Origin: Chitinophagaceae bacterium
GTDB taxonomy: Bacteria; Bacteroidota; Bacteroidia; Chitinophagales; UBA10324
DNA: 64,000 nt
Assembly: GCA_016717285.1 (NCBI GenBank)
Contig: JADKFU010000005.1
Location: 852,501 to 916,500 of the forward strand
Direction: 5' to 3'
Part shown: positions 1 to 8,861 of the stretch, piece by piece
Layout of the letters: each line of letters begins with the position of its first letter
Position numbering within the stretch: position 1 is the stretch's first letter
Program-made: the position numbers and the translations under genes
Notes under the pieces: model-generated
What the model was told of the DNA's origin: nothing
What the model saw: only the letters and a program-made list of their open reading frames with translations
Databases searched by the model: none

Positions 1-228
1 GCACCACCTTCCTACTTTGCAGATAACCTGATAAATATTCCCGAAGGAAAAGCATACTACAGTGTTCATTATGGTAAAAACCTGATGGGAGCTTATTCAA
101 AAGCATTGGATCATGATCAGGTCTGGAAAGTGGTGTATTATGTGAAGTCATTGCAGAAACATTATATGGATAGTGTTGCAACAAAAGGTGCAACCGCGGT
201 GGCAATGATGGATACGGTGAAAAAGTAA
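1..228 (+). CDS. actE: Alternative complex III cytochrome c subunit ActE, C-terminal part
   Basis: This open frame enters from the left edge and ends at TAA 226-228, giving the last 75 residues of a protein. The segment has the end of a class I cytochrome c fold: a GKNLMGAYS stretch that can supply the axial Met, followed by the closing helix DQVWKVVYYVKSLQK. The CxxCH haem site would lie to the left, outside the window. The next gene is actF and then the caa3 oxidase genes, which is the usual Bacteroidota order for alternative complex III (quinol:cytochrome c oxidoreductase). ActE is the mono-haem periplasmic subunit that helps pass electrons to the oxidase. The assignment rests on position and fold remnants, since the haem motif is not visible. 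Confidence 0.7.
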   Translation, partial: APPSYFADNLINIPEGKAYYSVHYGKNLMGAYSKALDHDQVWKVVYYVKSLQKHYMDSVATKGATAVAMMDTVKK

Positions 229-249
229 TGAGTAGTGAGTAGTGAGTAG
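229..249. repeat. Three perfect copies of heptamer TGAGTAG
   Basis: TGAGTAG is repeated exactly three times directly after the actE stop codon, followed by a decayed fourth copy. It belongs to the family of 7-base intergenic repeats also found at 18024, 18234, 19017, 19121 and 22530. Confidence 0.8.
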
Positions 250-354
250 AGTGTAGCAAGTAATTAGAAAGATACAGGATAAAGAACCACAGATTGCCAT
301 CCAAACTTCATTTTTAAAAATGAAGAGCGGGTGAATCGCAAACTTCAAGAAAAC

Positions 355-1089
355 ATGGACGAAAGATTTATTTTTCCGCAGCGCTTAAAGACAATCAGTT
401 TTGGACTTATGGCCATCGGACTGGTTGGCACCATTGCAGCATTTTTCATGTACAATGATGCAGAGGGTACACAACGGTGGTGGGCCAATATGCTGTTGAA
501 TGCTGTTTTTTTTCAAGGTATTGCAATGGCCAGTGCATTTTTTCAGGCGGCAACGTATGTTGCTTACAATGGGTCCATCACAGTTTTTAAAAGAATTCCG
601 GAAGCAATTGCGGGATTTCTTCCATACACTGCTTCATTGTTGTTATTGGTGTTGATTTTCGGACATACGAATTTGTATGAGTGGTCAAATCCCGATGTAG
701 CAGCTAACGATCCATTGGTTCACGCGAAGATTGGTTATCTGAATCTTCCTTTTTTCTTCGTACGCTTTGCATTTTTTGTGGGTATCCTGCTTACACTTTC
801 GTACCTGATGCGCAAAAATTCTCTGGCGGAAGATCAGCATGGCGGCATTTCTTATTATAAGAAAAACCTTACGGTTGCGTCTTTGTTTCTGATATTTTTC
901 GCGGTCTATATTTCAGTAACGTCCTGGGATTGGCTGATGTCATTAGATCCTCATTGGTACAGTACGATGTTCGGTTGGTACACATTTGCCAGTTTTTGGG
1001 TAACAGGAATTTCTGTGATGGCGTTGGTAGTGGTTTACGTAAAGAGGAAAAGGGTATCTCGATGTAGTGAAAGAAGGTCATCTGCATGA
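355..1089 (+). CDS. actF: Alternative complex III membrane subunit ActF, N-terminal part (frameshifted)
   Basis: This is the first part of the quinone-binding membrane subunit of alternative complex III. It shows the family's hydrophobic helices, the WDWLMSLDPHWYSTMFG stretch and a transmembrane segment ending near VVVYVKR. After that (about base 1041-1054) the frame becomes RKRVSRCSERRSSA and stops, while the next frame continues smoothly as GYLDVVKEGHLHDLGK. Removing one base, most simply one A of AAAA at 1048-1051, would join both parts into one protein of normal ActF length (about 390 residues). ATG 355 is preferred to GTG 331, because the sequence after it (MDERFIFPQRLK) looks like a short cytosolic start. 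The break may be a sequencing error or a real mutation. Confidence 0.8.
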   Translation: MDERFIFPQRLKTISFGLMAIGLVGTIAAFFMYNDAEGTQRWWANMLLNAVFFQGIAMASAFFQAATYVAYNGSITVFKRIPEAIAGFLPYTASLLLLVLIFGHTNLYEWSNPDVAANDPLVHAKIGYLNLPFFFVRFAFFVGILLTLSYLMRKNSLAEDQHGGISYYKKNLTVASLFLIFFAVYISVTSWDWLMSLDPHWYSTMFGWYTFASFWVTGISVMALVVVYVKRKRVSRCSERRSSA

Positions 1090-1534
1090 CCTGGGTAAAT
1101 TAATGTTTGCGTTCAGTATTTTCTGGACGTATTTGATTTTCTGTCAGTTCATGTTGATCTGGTATGCAAACATCCCTGAGGAAACTGAATACTTCCGTCA
1201 ACGGTACGATCATTATATGATCTTATTCTATACCATTTTTATCATGAATTTTATTGCACCATTCCTGGTATTGATGAGCAGAGACGCGAAAAGGAAAGTG
1301 CAGGTGCTGGTAATTGCTGCCTGCATCATCATTGTTGGCCACTACATAGATTTTTATTTGATTGTAATGCCCGGAACAGTTGGAAATAAGGCAGGATTTG
1401 GACTGCCTGAAATTGCGCCATCATTGTTCTATGCAGGATTGTTGATTTTTGTTGTGTTTACCAATTTGACCAAAGCGAATCTTGTTCCGAAGAACCATCC
1501 ATTCCTCGAAGAAAGTTTGCACCATACTAGCTGA
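1067..1534 (+). CDS. actF: Alternative complex III membrane subunit ActF, C-terminal part (frameshifted)
   Basis: This is the second part of ActF, in the next frame. The frame is open from 1043 (after TAA 1040-1042), so GTG 1067 is only the first start-like codon and not a real start. The sequence HDLGKLMFAFSIFWTYL, followed by QFMLIWYANIPEETEYF, is typical of the ActF/NrfD-like membrane subunits, and about four more transmembrane helices follow. The end lies 25 bases before coxB, as expected for an operon. The subunit should sit in the inner membrane and work with ActC in quinol oxidation. Whether a full protein is made depends on whether the single-base shift is real. Confidence 0.78.
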   Translation: MKEGHLHDLGKLMFAFSIFWTYLIFCQFMLIWYANIPEETEYFRQRYDHYMILFYTIFIMNFIAPFLVLMSRDAKRKVQVLVIAACIIIVGHYIDFYLIVMPGTVGNKAGFGLPEIAPSLFYAGLLIFVVFTNLTKANLVPKNHPFLEESLHHTS

Positions 1535-1559
1535 TTAACGTTTTGAAAGAACCCGTTTT

Positions 1560-2618
1560 ATGACTACATCTCTTTTAGTTGTCATTGCCATTGTACTTTT
1601 TACGCTGGTTATTTTTCAGCTTGCAAAAACTACGGAGTTCGTAGGCATTTTGCGTGGCGATGAAAGGACCCATTTGGAATCAGACAGGATCAATTCCCGT
1701 TTGATGATGGTTTTTCTTATTCTGGGAATGATCGCATTGTTTTGGTCAGTTTACTATTTTAAGGACGTAATGATCCTGAATGCCGCTTCTGTTCATGGCG
1801 TCTGGATCGACAGCATGTTCAATGTAACGCTCTTTTTTACCGGCATTATGTTCGTGCTGACGCAGATTGGCCTGTTTTATTTTGCGTGGAAGTACAAGCA
1901 TACCAAAGGAAGAAAAGCTTTGTATTATCCTGAAAATAATAAATTGGAAATGTGGTGGACGGTAATACCTGCCATCGTTTTAACTTCACTGGTAGTAATA
2001 GGATTATATCGTTGGTTTCAGATTACCGGTCCGGAACCTAAAGACTCAAATGTAGTGGAGATTACCGGCAAACAATTTAACTGGATGCTGCGATATGGGG
2101 GTAAGGATGGAAAGCTTGGTGCCAATCAATTTGAATACATCACCGAAGGAAACGGTGTCGGTATTGATTTTAATGACCCTTCGAGCAAGGATGATTTCAT
2201 GCCTACAGAAATGCACCTGGTGGTCAACAAACCGGTTTTACTGAAAATAAAAGCGCGTGATGTAATTCATGATGTTGGTATTCCATGGTTCAGGGTAAAG
2301 ATGGATGCTGTTCCCGGTATCACCACCAGGTTTTGGTTTACGCCTACAGCCACTACGGAAGAAATGAAAAAGAAAATGAACAATCCTGATTTCGTCTATG
2401 AAATTGCCTGCGATCAATTGTGCGGTAAGGGTCATTTCGGGATGAAAGGTGTTGTAATAGTGGAGACACAGGAAGAATATGATAAGTGGGCTTCTTCTCA
2501 GCAATCATTTTATGATGCTGCCATCAAGGGGACCGCTGAAGAAAAAAAATTCGCTGATCTCAGCGAACAATTGAAAAATGCCGAAGCTGCAAAAGCAAAC
2601 ATGGAACACCACGAATAG
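1560..2618 (+). CDS. coxB: Cytochrome c oxidase subunit II
   Basis: Subunit II of an aa3/caa3-type haem-copper oxidase takes electrons from cytochrome c through the binuclear CuA centre. The 352-residue protein has an extra N-terminal transmembrane segment, then two helices near residues 45-65 and 85-110, and a periplasmic cupredoxin domain. The CuA ligands are visible: His237 (VIHDVGIPWF), Cys284 and Cys288 (CDQLC), His292 and Met295 (GKGHFGM). No C-terminal CxxCH haem c domain is present; the tail is a charged helix. It lies 25 bases after actF and 56 before coxA, within the respiratory operon. Confidence 0.96.
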   Translation: MTTSLLVVIAIVLFTLVIFQLAKTTEFVGILRGDERTHLESDRINSRLMMVFLILGMIALFWSVYYFKDVMILNAASVHGVWIDSMFNVTLFFTGIMFVLTQIGLFYFAWKYKHTKGRKALYYPENNKLEMWWTVIPAIVLTSLVVIGLYRWFQITGPEPKDSNVVEITGKQFNWMLRYGGKDGKLGANQFEYITEGNGVGIDFNDPSSKDDFMPTEMHLVVNKPVLLKIKARDVIHDVGIPWFRVKMDAVPGITTRFWFTPTATTEEMKKKMNNPDFVYEIACDQLCGKGHFGMKGVVIVETQEEYDKWASSQQSFYDAAIKGTAEEKKFADLSEQLKNAEAAKANMEHHE

Positions 2619-2674
2619 GTGGTTCATTTTTTTGCACAATGCTTAATTGATAATTTAAAGTAAAAGTTTCAGTC

Positions 2675-4519
2675 ATGATCGATCCAGTTATTAGTCCGGA
2701 AGTACATAAGGTTTTTACTGGTGATAGCACACATCATCAGGATTCCATGGGTGAAATTCATGAACCGCATCATCATGAACATCACAAGGATACTTTCATC
2801 ACCAAATATATTTTCAGTCAGGATCATAAAATGATTGCCAAGCAATTCCTGATCACCGGAATGTTCTGGGCATTCATCGGAGGCATGCTGTCGGTTATAT
2901 TTCGTGTGCAGTTGGGTTTTCCTAACCAGGCTTTTCCAATCCTCGAAACTATTTTTGGTAAGTGGGCGCCGGGTGGCATCATCAGTCCTGAGTTTTACTA
3001 CATGCTGGTTACGATGCATGGTACGATTCTCGTATTTTTTGTACTCACTGCAGGTCTTAGTGGAACTTTTGCCAATCTCCTGCTTCCATTGCAGATTGGT
3101 GCACGCGATATGGCATCTCCGTTTCTAAACATGCTTTCGTATTGGTTCTTTTTTATGGCGAGTGTGGTCATGTTATCATCCTTCTTTTTGCCAGAAGGTG
3201 CTTCGGATGTTGGCTGGACTGCTTATCCTCCATTGAGTGGTGTTCGTGAATCTGCTCCGGGAGCAGGCGCCGGAATGGATTTCTGGCTAGTGGGTATGGC
3301 ACTCTTTATTTTCTCAAGTTTGTTAGGCGGTCTCAATTACATAACTACTGTTTTAAATCTTCGTACCAAAGGAATGTCGATGGCCAAAATGCCTTTGACG
3401 GTTTGGGCCTTGTTGATTACAGCAGTGCTTGGATTGCTTTCATTTCCTGTATTGCTGGGTGCTGCCATTCTCCTGATTCTGGATCGTACCATCGGCACCA
3501 GTTTTTATCTTGATAATATTTTCATTAACGGTCATGCATTGCCCAATGATGGTGGTAATGCGATTCTTTATCAGCACTTGTTCTGGTTCTTAGGTCATCC
3601 GGAAGTGTATATCATAATTCTGCCTGCCTTCGGATTGGTTTCTGAAGTGTTAGCGACGAATGCGCGCAAACCGATTTTCGGTTATCGTGCTATGATTCTT
3701 TCCATGCTCGCCATTGCAGTGCTTGCATTTGTAGTTTGGGCGCATCACATGTTTGTTACCGGACTCAATCCGTTTGTCGCATCTGTTTTTGTGTTTCTGA
3801 CATTGCTGGTGGCTGTTCCTTCAGCGATTAAAGTATTTAACTGGATTGCAACTGTTTGGCAGGGCAACATAAGATTTACACCTGCTATGTTGTTTGCAAT
3901 CGGATTTGTTTCCATGTTTATTTCAGGCGGCTTAACAGGAATTTTTCTCGGCAACTCTGCATTGGATATTGAATTGCATGACACTTATTTCGTAATTGCG
4001 CACTTTCATATTGTAATGGGAATTTCTGCTTTCTTCGGCATGTTTGCCGGGGTTTATCATTGGTTTCCTAAAATGTATTCGCGATTCATGAACAACACAC
4101 TCGGATATATTCACTTCTGGGTTACGATGGTGGGAGCGTATATGATTTTCTGGCCTATGCACTACATGGGACTTGCAGGAGTACCGAGAAGATATTATTC
4201 GTTTGACGCTTTTCAGTCATTCAATATGTTTGGAAGCCTGAACCAATTCATCACATTTGCAGCGATGCTGGTGTTCTTTGCTCAACTTTTATTTGTTGTG
4301 AATTTCATATTCAGCATTTTCCATGGCCGTAAATTGACAACGAAGAATCCATGGGAATCCAATACGCTGGAATGGACAACACCGATCAAAGCAGGTCATG
4401 GCAACTGGCCAGGCGATTTACCAACGGTGTACAGGTGGCCTTACGATTACAGTAAGAATGGCGAAGAATTTATTCCGCAGACAACACCATTAAAAGAAGG
4501 AGAAACAGGGGGACATTAA
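2675..4519 (+). CDS. coxA: Cytochrome c oxidase subunit I
   Basis: This is the catalytic subunit: it reduces O2 to water at the haem a3-CuB site and pumps protons. The 614-residue protein has about 12 transmembrane helices. Expected ligands are present: His115 (VTMHGTILVFF) and His445 for haem a, His443 for haem a3 (VIAHFHIVMG), His308 (GHPEVY) with the cross-link Tyr312, and His357-His358 (WAHHMF) for CuB. The HPEVY tyrosine marks it as an A-type oxidase with the K-channel Tyr. The His-rich N-terminus (HHHEHHKD region) is a local peculiarity before the first helix. ATG 2675 gives the usual length. It follows coxB and precedes ctaB for haem processing. Confidence 0.98.
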   Translation: MIDPVISPEVHKVFTGDSTHHQDSMGEIHEPHHHEHHKDTFITKYIFSQDHKMIAKQFLITGMFWAFIGGMLSVIFRVQLGFPNQAFPILETIFGKWAPGGIISPEFYYMLVTMHGTILVFFVLTAGLSGTFANLLLPLQIGARDMASPFLNMLSYWFFFMASVVMLSSFFLPEGASDVGWTAYPPLSGVRESAPGAGAGMDFWLVGMALFIFSSLLGGLNYITTVLNLRTKGMSMAKMPLTVWALLITAVLGLLSFPVLLGAAILLILDRTIGTSFYLDNIFINGHALPNDGGNAILYQHLFWFLGHPEVYIIILPAFGLVSEVLATNARKPIFGYRAMILSMLAIAVLAFVVWAHHMFVTGLNPFVASVFVFLTLLVAVPSAIKVFNWIATVWQGNIRFTPAMLFAIGFVSMFISGGLTGIFLGNSALDIELHDTYFVIAHFHIVMGISAFFGMFAGVYHWFPKMYSRFMNNTLGYIHFWVTMVGAYMIFWPMHYMGLAGVPRRYYSFDAFQSFNMFGSLNQFITFAAMLVFFAQLLFVVNFIFSIFHGRKLTTKNPWESNTLEWTTPIKAGHGNWPGDLPTVYRWPYDYSKNGEEFIPQTTPLKEGETGGH

Positions 4520-4620
4520 AACACATACCACGACATTCATGTCTTGACCCTAACCCTCCCATAAAAGTGTAACCAGTAATTCACGAATAGCATTAACAAA
4601 TAACCATTTCTTTCTAATAA

Positions 4621-5520
4621 ATGAATGAAGTAAAAACAGAACGTATCACCATCGGATTGCTGGCAGCAGCTAAGCTCAGGGACTATGCCCAGCTCGTAAA
4701 ATTCCGTCTTTCCATGCTGGTAATTTTTTCTTCAGTAATCGGATTTCTCATGGCAGCCAATGGAAATTGGGAATGGCCGCAAATGTTGTTATTAATTCTA
4801 GCAGGATTTTTAACAACTGCTTCTTCCAATGCATTAAACCAGGTGATAGAAAAAGATTACGACCGGTTGATGAAGCGTACTGCTAACCGTCCGCTCCCCA
4901 CTGAAAGAATGACGAATGCGGAAGCATTGCTTGCTGCAGGGATTTTCGGAGTAGCCGGTATCAGCATTTTCTGGATTTACTTTAATCAGCTGGCAGCATT
5001 ATTCAGTGCGCTTGCCTTGTTAAGCTATGCTTTCATTTATACACCGTTAAAAAGATTTTCACCCATTGCAGTTTTGGTTGGAGCTATTCCCGGTGCCTTG
5101 CCTCCATTAATTGGTTGGGTAAGTGCTACAGGACATTTATCTCCGGTTGCATTTGCATTGTTCGGCATACAGTTTATGTGGCAGTTCCCTCATTTCTGGG
5201 CTATTGCATGGGTTGGTCATGACGACTACATGAGAGCAGGTTATAAACTGCTTCCATCAAAAGACGGCAGGAGTAAATTCAGTGCCATTCAAATCATGCT
5301 GTATATCCTTGTTTTGATTCCTGTAAGTCTCGTTCCTGCATGGATGGAAATCAGTGGCATTTTTTCAGCAGTGATAGTGCTGGTTTGTGGCATTGTATTT
5401 TTAGTGCAGTCGATCTTTTTAATCAGGCAATGCAGCATTGAAGCTGCTAAGAAATTAATGTTTGGATCCTTCTTTTATTTACCGGTTGTTCAGTTAGCTA
5501 TTTACTTTGACAGACTTTAA
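4621..5520 (+). CDS. ctaB: Protohaem IX farnesyltransferase
   Basis: This UbiA-family membrane prenyltransferase converts haem B to haem O with farnesyl diphosphate, the first step towards haem A for the adjacent oxidase. The 299 residues form about nine transmembrane helices. The two Asp-rich Mg-diphosphate motifs are seen: NALNQVIEKDYDRLMKRT (about residues 67-84) and HDDYMRAGYKLLPSKDGR (about 200-217). It starts about 100 bases after coxA and ends just before the first subunit III gene. No ctaA (haem A synthase) is in the window. Confidence 0.95.
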   Translation: MNEVKTERITIGLLAAAKLRDYAQLVKFRLSMLVIFSSVIGFLMAANGNWEWPQMLLLILAGFLTTASSNALNQVIEKDYDRLMKRTANRPLPTERMTNAEALLAAGIFGVAGISIFWIYFNQLAALFSALALLSYAFIYTPLKRFSPIAVLVGAIPGALPPLIGWVSATGHLSPVAFALFGIQFMWQFPHFWAIAWVGHDDYMRAGYKLLPSKDGRSKFSAIQIMLYILVLIPVSLVPAWMEISGIFSAVIVLVCGIVFLVQSIFLIRQCSIEAAKKLMFGSFFYLPVVQLAIYFDRL

Positions 5521-5524
5521 TTAT

Positions 5525-6091
5525 ATGACAAGCGCCACCGCAAATAACAATCGTTTTCATCCGCATAAATTCGGTCTGTGGCTGGGTATTGCAAGCATCA
5601 TTATGCTGTTTGCATCACTCACCAGTGCATACATCGTAAGAAAGGCGCAAGGGAATTGGGTGGAGTTCAGAATGCCGCCCGTTTTCTGGTTCAATACAGT
5701 GGTGATACTGCTGAGTAGTTTTACCATGCATTGGACATTAAATTCATTCAAGAGCTTTAAGATTGTCGCTTACAAAGTTGCACTGTTTATCACTTTAGCA
5801 TTAGGAGTTGTTTTCCTGGCAGGTCAATACTACGGATGGCTTGATCTCGCCAACCGCGGAATTTACATTGATGGCAATCCATCTGGTTCATTTGTGTATG
5901 CTATTTCAGGTGTGCACGCAGCGCATATTCTGGGAGGACTGATTATTATGCTGGTGATGTTGATCAGGGCAATGATTGTTCCGTTTAATCCTAACCGCTT
6001 GACAGGAGTGCAGATGATGGCCACTTACTGGCATTTTGTAGACGTACTCTGGATCTACCTTTTTATCTTTTTTCAAATTAATCTTTCTTAA
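5525..6091 (+). CDS. Cytochrome c oxidase subunit III family protein (first copy)
   Basis: This haem-copper oxidase subunit III-like protein of 188 residues has five transmembrane helices. It shows the family's HAAHILGG segment and the final helix YWHFVDVLWIYLFIFF. ATG 5525 is chosen over TTG 5507: it avoids a 14-base overlap with ctaB and leads straight into the conserved RFHPHKFGLWLGIASIIMLF start. It is short and clearly different from the second subunit III gene that follows after 9 bases; two adjacent subunit III genes are common in Bacteroidota oxidase operons. Subunit III stabilises the oxidase core and does not bind redox cofactors. Confidence 0.9.
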   Translation: MTSATANNNRFHPHKFGLWLGIASIIMLFASLTSAYIVRKAQGNWVEFRMPPVFWFNTVVILLSSFTMHWTLNSFKSFKIVAYKVALFITLALGVVFLAGQYYGWLDLANRGIYIDGNPSGSFVYAISGVHAAHILGGLIIMLVMLIRAMIVPFNPNRLTGVQMMATYWHFVDVLWIYLFIFFQINLS

Positions 6092-6100
6092 TAGCAACTG

Positions 6101-6772
6101 ATGGCAGAAGCAACACTTACAACTACCGCCGTAAGGCCTTCGATCTGGAACGGAGGACGTTCACCTTTCAAGGTGAGTTGGGGAAAACTGATGATGTGGT
6201 ATTTCCTCGTGGGTGATTCCTTTTCATTCGCATCTTTCCTGATCACTTATGGAGCACTTCGCTTCAGTTATAATGCCTGGCCGGCGCCAACGCATGTCTT
6301 CTCCTCTGTGCCCTTTTTGGAAGGAGTGAAGCTTCCGCTGATGTTTGTGAGTTTTATGACGTTTACGCTTATCATGAGCAGTGTAACCATGGTGCTGGCT
6401 GTTCATTATGGCAATCATGAAATGAACCGCAAAAAAGTGACGAAGTGGTTGTTGTTTACCATTCTTGGAGGAATTATTTTCCTCGGAAGTCAGGCCTGGG
6501 AATGGACCCACCTGATTGTGGATGAACACATGACATTAGCATCCAATCCTTTTGGTGCTCCGGCTTTCGGATGGTTATTTTTCACCATCACAGGATTTCA
6601 TGGATTTCACGTTTTTACCGGCGTAGTGATTAATACACTGGTGTGCAGGAAAGTGGCGCGTGGTGATTATGACCGCAAAGGAAGTTACGAGATGATAGAA
6701 AAAATTGGCTTGTACTGGCACTTTGTGGATCTGGTATGGGTGTTTGTATTTATGGCATTTTACCTTCTTTAA
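6101..6772 (+). CDS. coxC: Cytochrome c oxidase subunit III (second copy)
   Basis: This is a 223-residue inner-membrane subunit III with five to seven helices. Diagnostic segments include SQAWEWTHLI, GFHGFHVFTGVVIN and YWHFVDLVWVFVFMAFYLL. It is longer than the first copy, with an N-terminal extension containing RSPFKVSWGKLMMWYFLVGD, which is also usual for this Bacteroidota paralogue. The start codon is 9 bases after the first copy, so the two are almost surely co-translated. It belongs to the caa3-type oxidase formed with coxA, coxB and the following subunit IV gene. Confidence 0.93.
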   Translation: MAEATLTTTAVRPSIWNGGRSPFKVSWGKLMMWYFLVGDSFSFASFLITYGALRFSYNAWPAPTHVFSSVPFLEGVKLPLMFVSFMTFTLIMSSVTMVLAVHYGNHEMNRKKVTKWLLFTILGGIIFLGSQAWEWTHLIVDEHMTLASNPFGAPAFGWLFFTITGFHGFHVFTGVVINTLVCRKVARGDYDRKGSYEMIEKIGLYWHFVDLVWVFVFMAFYLL

Positions 6773-6829
6773 TAATTAGACAAATAGCTTTTCAGCAACT
6801 GATTTTTGAAAAATTCAAACCGATAAACA

Positions 6830-7159
6830 ATGAGTAACGAACACGGAGAAAGCGTTGACATGGTAAAACTGATCTGGAGAACCACTTTATGGCTTTCCAT
6901 CATCACGATAGTTGAAATTGTATTGGCGGTTTCTTTAACCGAATTTTTTACGCAAAACGGAATGCTGCTGGTATTGAATGCCTTTTACATCATCATGAGT
7001 CTTGCGAAGGCATTCTTCATTGTATCCGTATTTATGCACCTTAAGTTTGAAATAAAATACCTCGCCATCACCATCCTTATTCCGATGACGTTTCTGCTGT
7101 TTGCTGTGATCGCCTTGCTGGCTGAAGGCGATTCATGGTTGCATATGCGGACGTATTGA
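6830..7159 (+). CDS. Cytochrome c oxidase subunit IV family protein
   Basis: This small 109-residue protein has three hydrophobic helices and matches the bacterial caa3 subunit IV family (CtaF/CoxD type). The central AFYIIMSLAKAFFIVSVFMH is the typical segment, with Lys and His in the helix. It is the last gene of the oxidase operon, 57 bases after subunit III and directly followed by a strong terminator. Its role is structural, in assembly of the oxidase; no cofactor ligands are expected. Confidence 0.9.
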   Translation: MSNEHGESVDMVKLIWRTTLWLSIITIVEIVLAVSLTEFFTQNGMLLVLNAFYIIMSLAKAFFIVSVFMHLKFEIKYLAITILIPMTFLLFAVIALLAEGDSWLHMRTY

Positions 7160-7186
7160 TTGCTCAAAAACCAGAATCCGGTATTT

Positions 7187-7217
7187 AAAATCTCTTTTCG
7201 AAGAGATTTTTTTATTT
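7187..7217 (+). terminator. Rho-independent terminator of the respiratory operon
   Basis: A perfect 10-bp stem (AAAATCTCTT, loop TTCG, AAGAGATTTT) is followed by a T-rich run, 27 bases after the subunit IV stop codon. The stable TTCG tetraloop makes this the clearest terminator in the window. Confidence 0.92.
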
Positions 7218-7459
7218 ACAGGTAGTCTGAATATTACTGTTAAGGTTGATCAATAAAACGTGGGCATTGTTATTCCTTTTCTAGCAATCAACTTATTTCT
7301 AAAATTGAAGTTTCAATATATTCCGGATTTAAAATAAAAGTGTTCGAAACCTTTCCTCTGTAGGAATCTGTCGCATAGAATTGTGTTAGCGTATGTAGCG
7401 CAAAGCAGGCTCATTGGCCGGTTAGCCATTTTCACATATTCGCATACCACCTAAATTCT
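7218..7459. other. Gene-free spacer between oxidase operon and accessory operon
   Basis: No coding frame or RNA gene is supported here. Near 7421-7450 a weak 8-base rhythm (CCGGTTAG CCATTTTC ACATATTC) resembles the octamer repeats at 15356. Confidence 0.5.
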
Positions 7460-7493
7460 TTTGCTGCATTTCAGCATCTGTGAAGTAGCTTTG
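7460..7493 (+). promoter_or_regulatory. Bacteroidota-type promoter for the SCO1 operon
   Basis: TTTG at 7460-7463 and TAGCTTTG at 7486-7493 match the -33/-7 consensus TTTG...TAnnTTTG used by the Bacteroidota primary sigma factor, with a 22-base spacer. The -7 element ends 17 bases before the ATG at 7511. Confidence 0.65.
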
Positions 7494-7510
7494 CGCCTTC
7501 AATTTTTTAT

Positions 7511-8140
7511 ATGAATAAGTTCAGATCACGTTTAATTGCTTTTGTGATCCTTGTCGGTTTCCCGCTCGGATTTTTTTTCTATTACAAACAAAAGATTGAT
7601 GCATTGCCGAACCGGCAGAAAGAAGTGCAGGTATTCTGGGATGCACCGGATTTCACCTATGAAACCCAGAATGGTGACACCTTACACAGTAAAGATTTGA
7701 AAGGGCATGCTTATGTTGCCGACTTTATCTTCACCAATTGTGAAGGTGTTTGTCCGAACCTTTCAAAAACAATGTCGCTCATACAATTAAATTTTAAAAA
7801 TGACGACCGTTTAAAACTCGTGTCTTTTTCGGTTGACCCTGACCGTGATTCTATTCCTGTATTGAAAGATTATGCAAAACGATACGACGCTATTGACGGA
7901 AAATGGTATTTCCTTCGTGGTGAAAAACAAAATGTCTGGGACATGGCACAAAAAGGATTTAAAGTGCCGGTGGTGTACACTCCGGAAGGAGGTAAAGGCG
8001 CTGAATTCACCCATACTGAAAAGATTGTGTTGGTGGATGAAGATGGAAAAATCCGCGGATTTTACAACGGTCTCGACAAGCAGATGATGGATACATTTTA
8101 TAACAATCTCGCCAGCATCCTGGTTGGCATTCAGCAATGA
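7511..8140 (+). CDS. SCO1/SenC family copper chaperone for oxidase assembly
   Basis: The 209-residue protein has one N-terminal membrane anchor (about residues 8-26) and a thioredoxin-like domain facing the periplasm. The copper site of the SCO family is present: CEGVC (the two Cys of CxxxC) and a distant His in EFTHTEKIVLVDEDG. SCO proteins deliver copper to, or keep reduced, the CuA site of CoxB, which is encoded upstream. The gene has its own promoter and overlaps the next gene by 4 bases (ATGA), so the two are translationally coupled. Confidence 0.94.
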   Translation: MNKFRSRLIAFVILVGFPLGFFFYYKQKIDALPNRQKEVQVFWDAPDFTYETQNGDTLHSKDLKGHAYVADFIFTNCEGVCPNLSKTMSLIQLNFKNDDRLKLVSFSVDPDRDSIPVLKDYAKRYDAIDGKWYFLRGEKQNVWDMAQKGFKVPVVYTPEGGKGAEFTHTEKIVLVDEDGKIRGFYNGLDKQMMDTFYNNLASILVGIQQ

Positions 8141-8658
8141 AAGACCGTTCAATTAACTGGGCTATCGGAATTGTTTCTGTTATGGTGCCCACTCTGGTCC
8201 TTTTGCTGTTTTATATAAAGCCACCTGATTTAAAAATGGGATTCGACCTTCGTATTCTTCCGGCTCTCAATGCTTCCTTAAATTTCTGTACAGCAGTGTT
8301 GTTGCTTACCGGTTATTATTTTATCAGGAACAAAAAAATCCGGAGTCATAGGTTGTGCATGATTACTGCTTTTTGTTTTTCAGCACTGTTTCTTGTTTTC
8401 TATGTAATCTATCATGCATTGACTGAACCGACTTCATATGGAGGACAAGGGATGATCCGAAATATTTATTTTTTCATCCTCATCAGCCACATCGTTTTGG
8501 CAGCAGCTATTTTGCCTTTGATCCTGATCACTCTTACGCGTGGTCTGCAGGAAAGATTTGACCGTCACCGGAAAATTGCGCGGTGGACTTTTCCATTGTG
8601 GTTGTATGTGGCGGTAACTGGTGTGGTGGTTTACCTGATGTTGTCGCCGTATTATTAA
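8137..8658 (+). CDS. DUF420 family membrane protein
   Basis: The 173-residue protein has five transmembrane helices and matches the DUF420 family (YozB type), often found beside cytochrome oxidase assembly genes. Conserved His residues lie at helix ends: KIRSHRLCM, YVIYHALTEPTSYGG, ISHIVLAA and RFDRHRKIARWTFPLWLYV. These could bind haem or metal, but no function has been shown for the family that I know of. The ATG overlaps the SCO1 stop, so it is read from the same message. Confidence 0.9.
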   Translation: MKDRSINWAIGIVSVMVPTLVLLLFYIKPPDLKMGFDLRILPALNASLNFCTAVLLLTGYYFIRNKKIRSHRLCMITAFCFSALFLVFYVIYHALTEPTSYGGQGMIRNIYFFILISHIVLAAAILPLILITLTRGLQERFDRHRKIARWTFPLWLYVAVTGVVVYLMLSPYY

Positions 8659-8861
8659 TTACATCCCTGAAATTTGAACATCATGGGAAAACCCTTCTGC
8701 AAGCTGAGGGTACAGACTACTGAATCGGATGGCACGCGTCGAAATCTGAGCTTTATGTGTTAGTATTTGTAGTGAGAAATTGCAGTAAGCATTGCAAATC
8801 AAATCCTGAAAAATTCAAACATTCCGCAATGAATTTTGTAGTAATTTCGAAACATAATTTT

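Noticed and set aside
1041..1054. Programmed frameshift in actF
   Set aside because: No known slippery heptamer with downstream structure is evident, and ActF is not known to use recoding; a simple indel is more likely.
8757..8861. Upstream extension of the small CxxC protein
   Set aside because: The added residues are polar and Cys/His-rich without relation to the signal peptide that starts at 8862.
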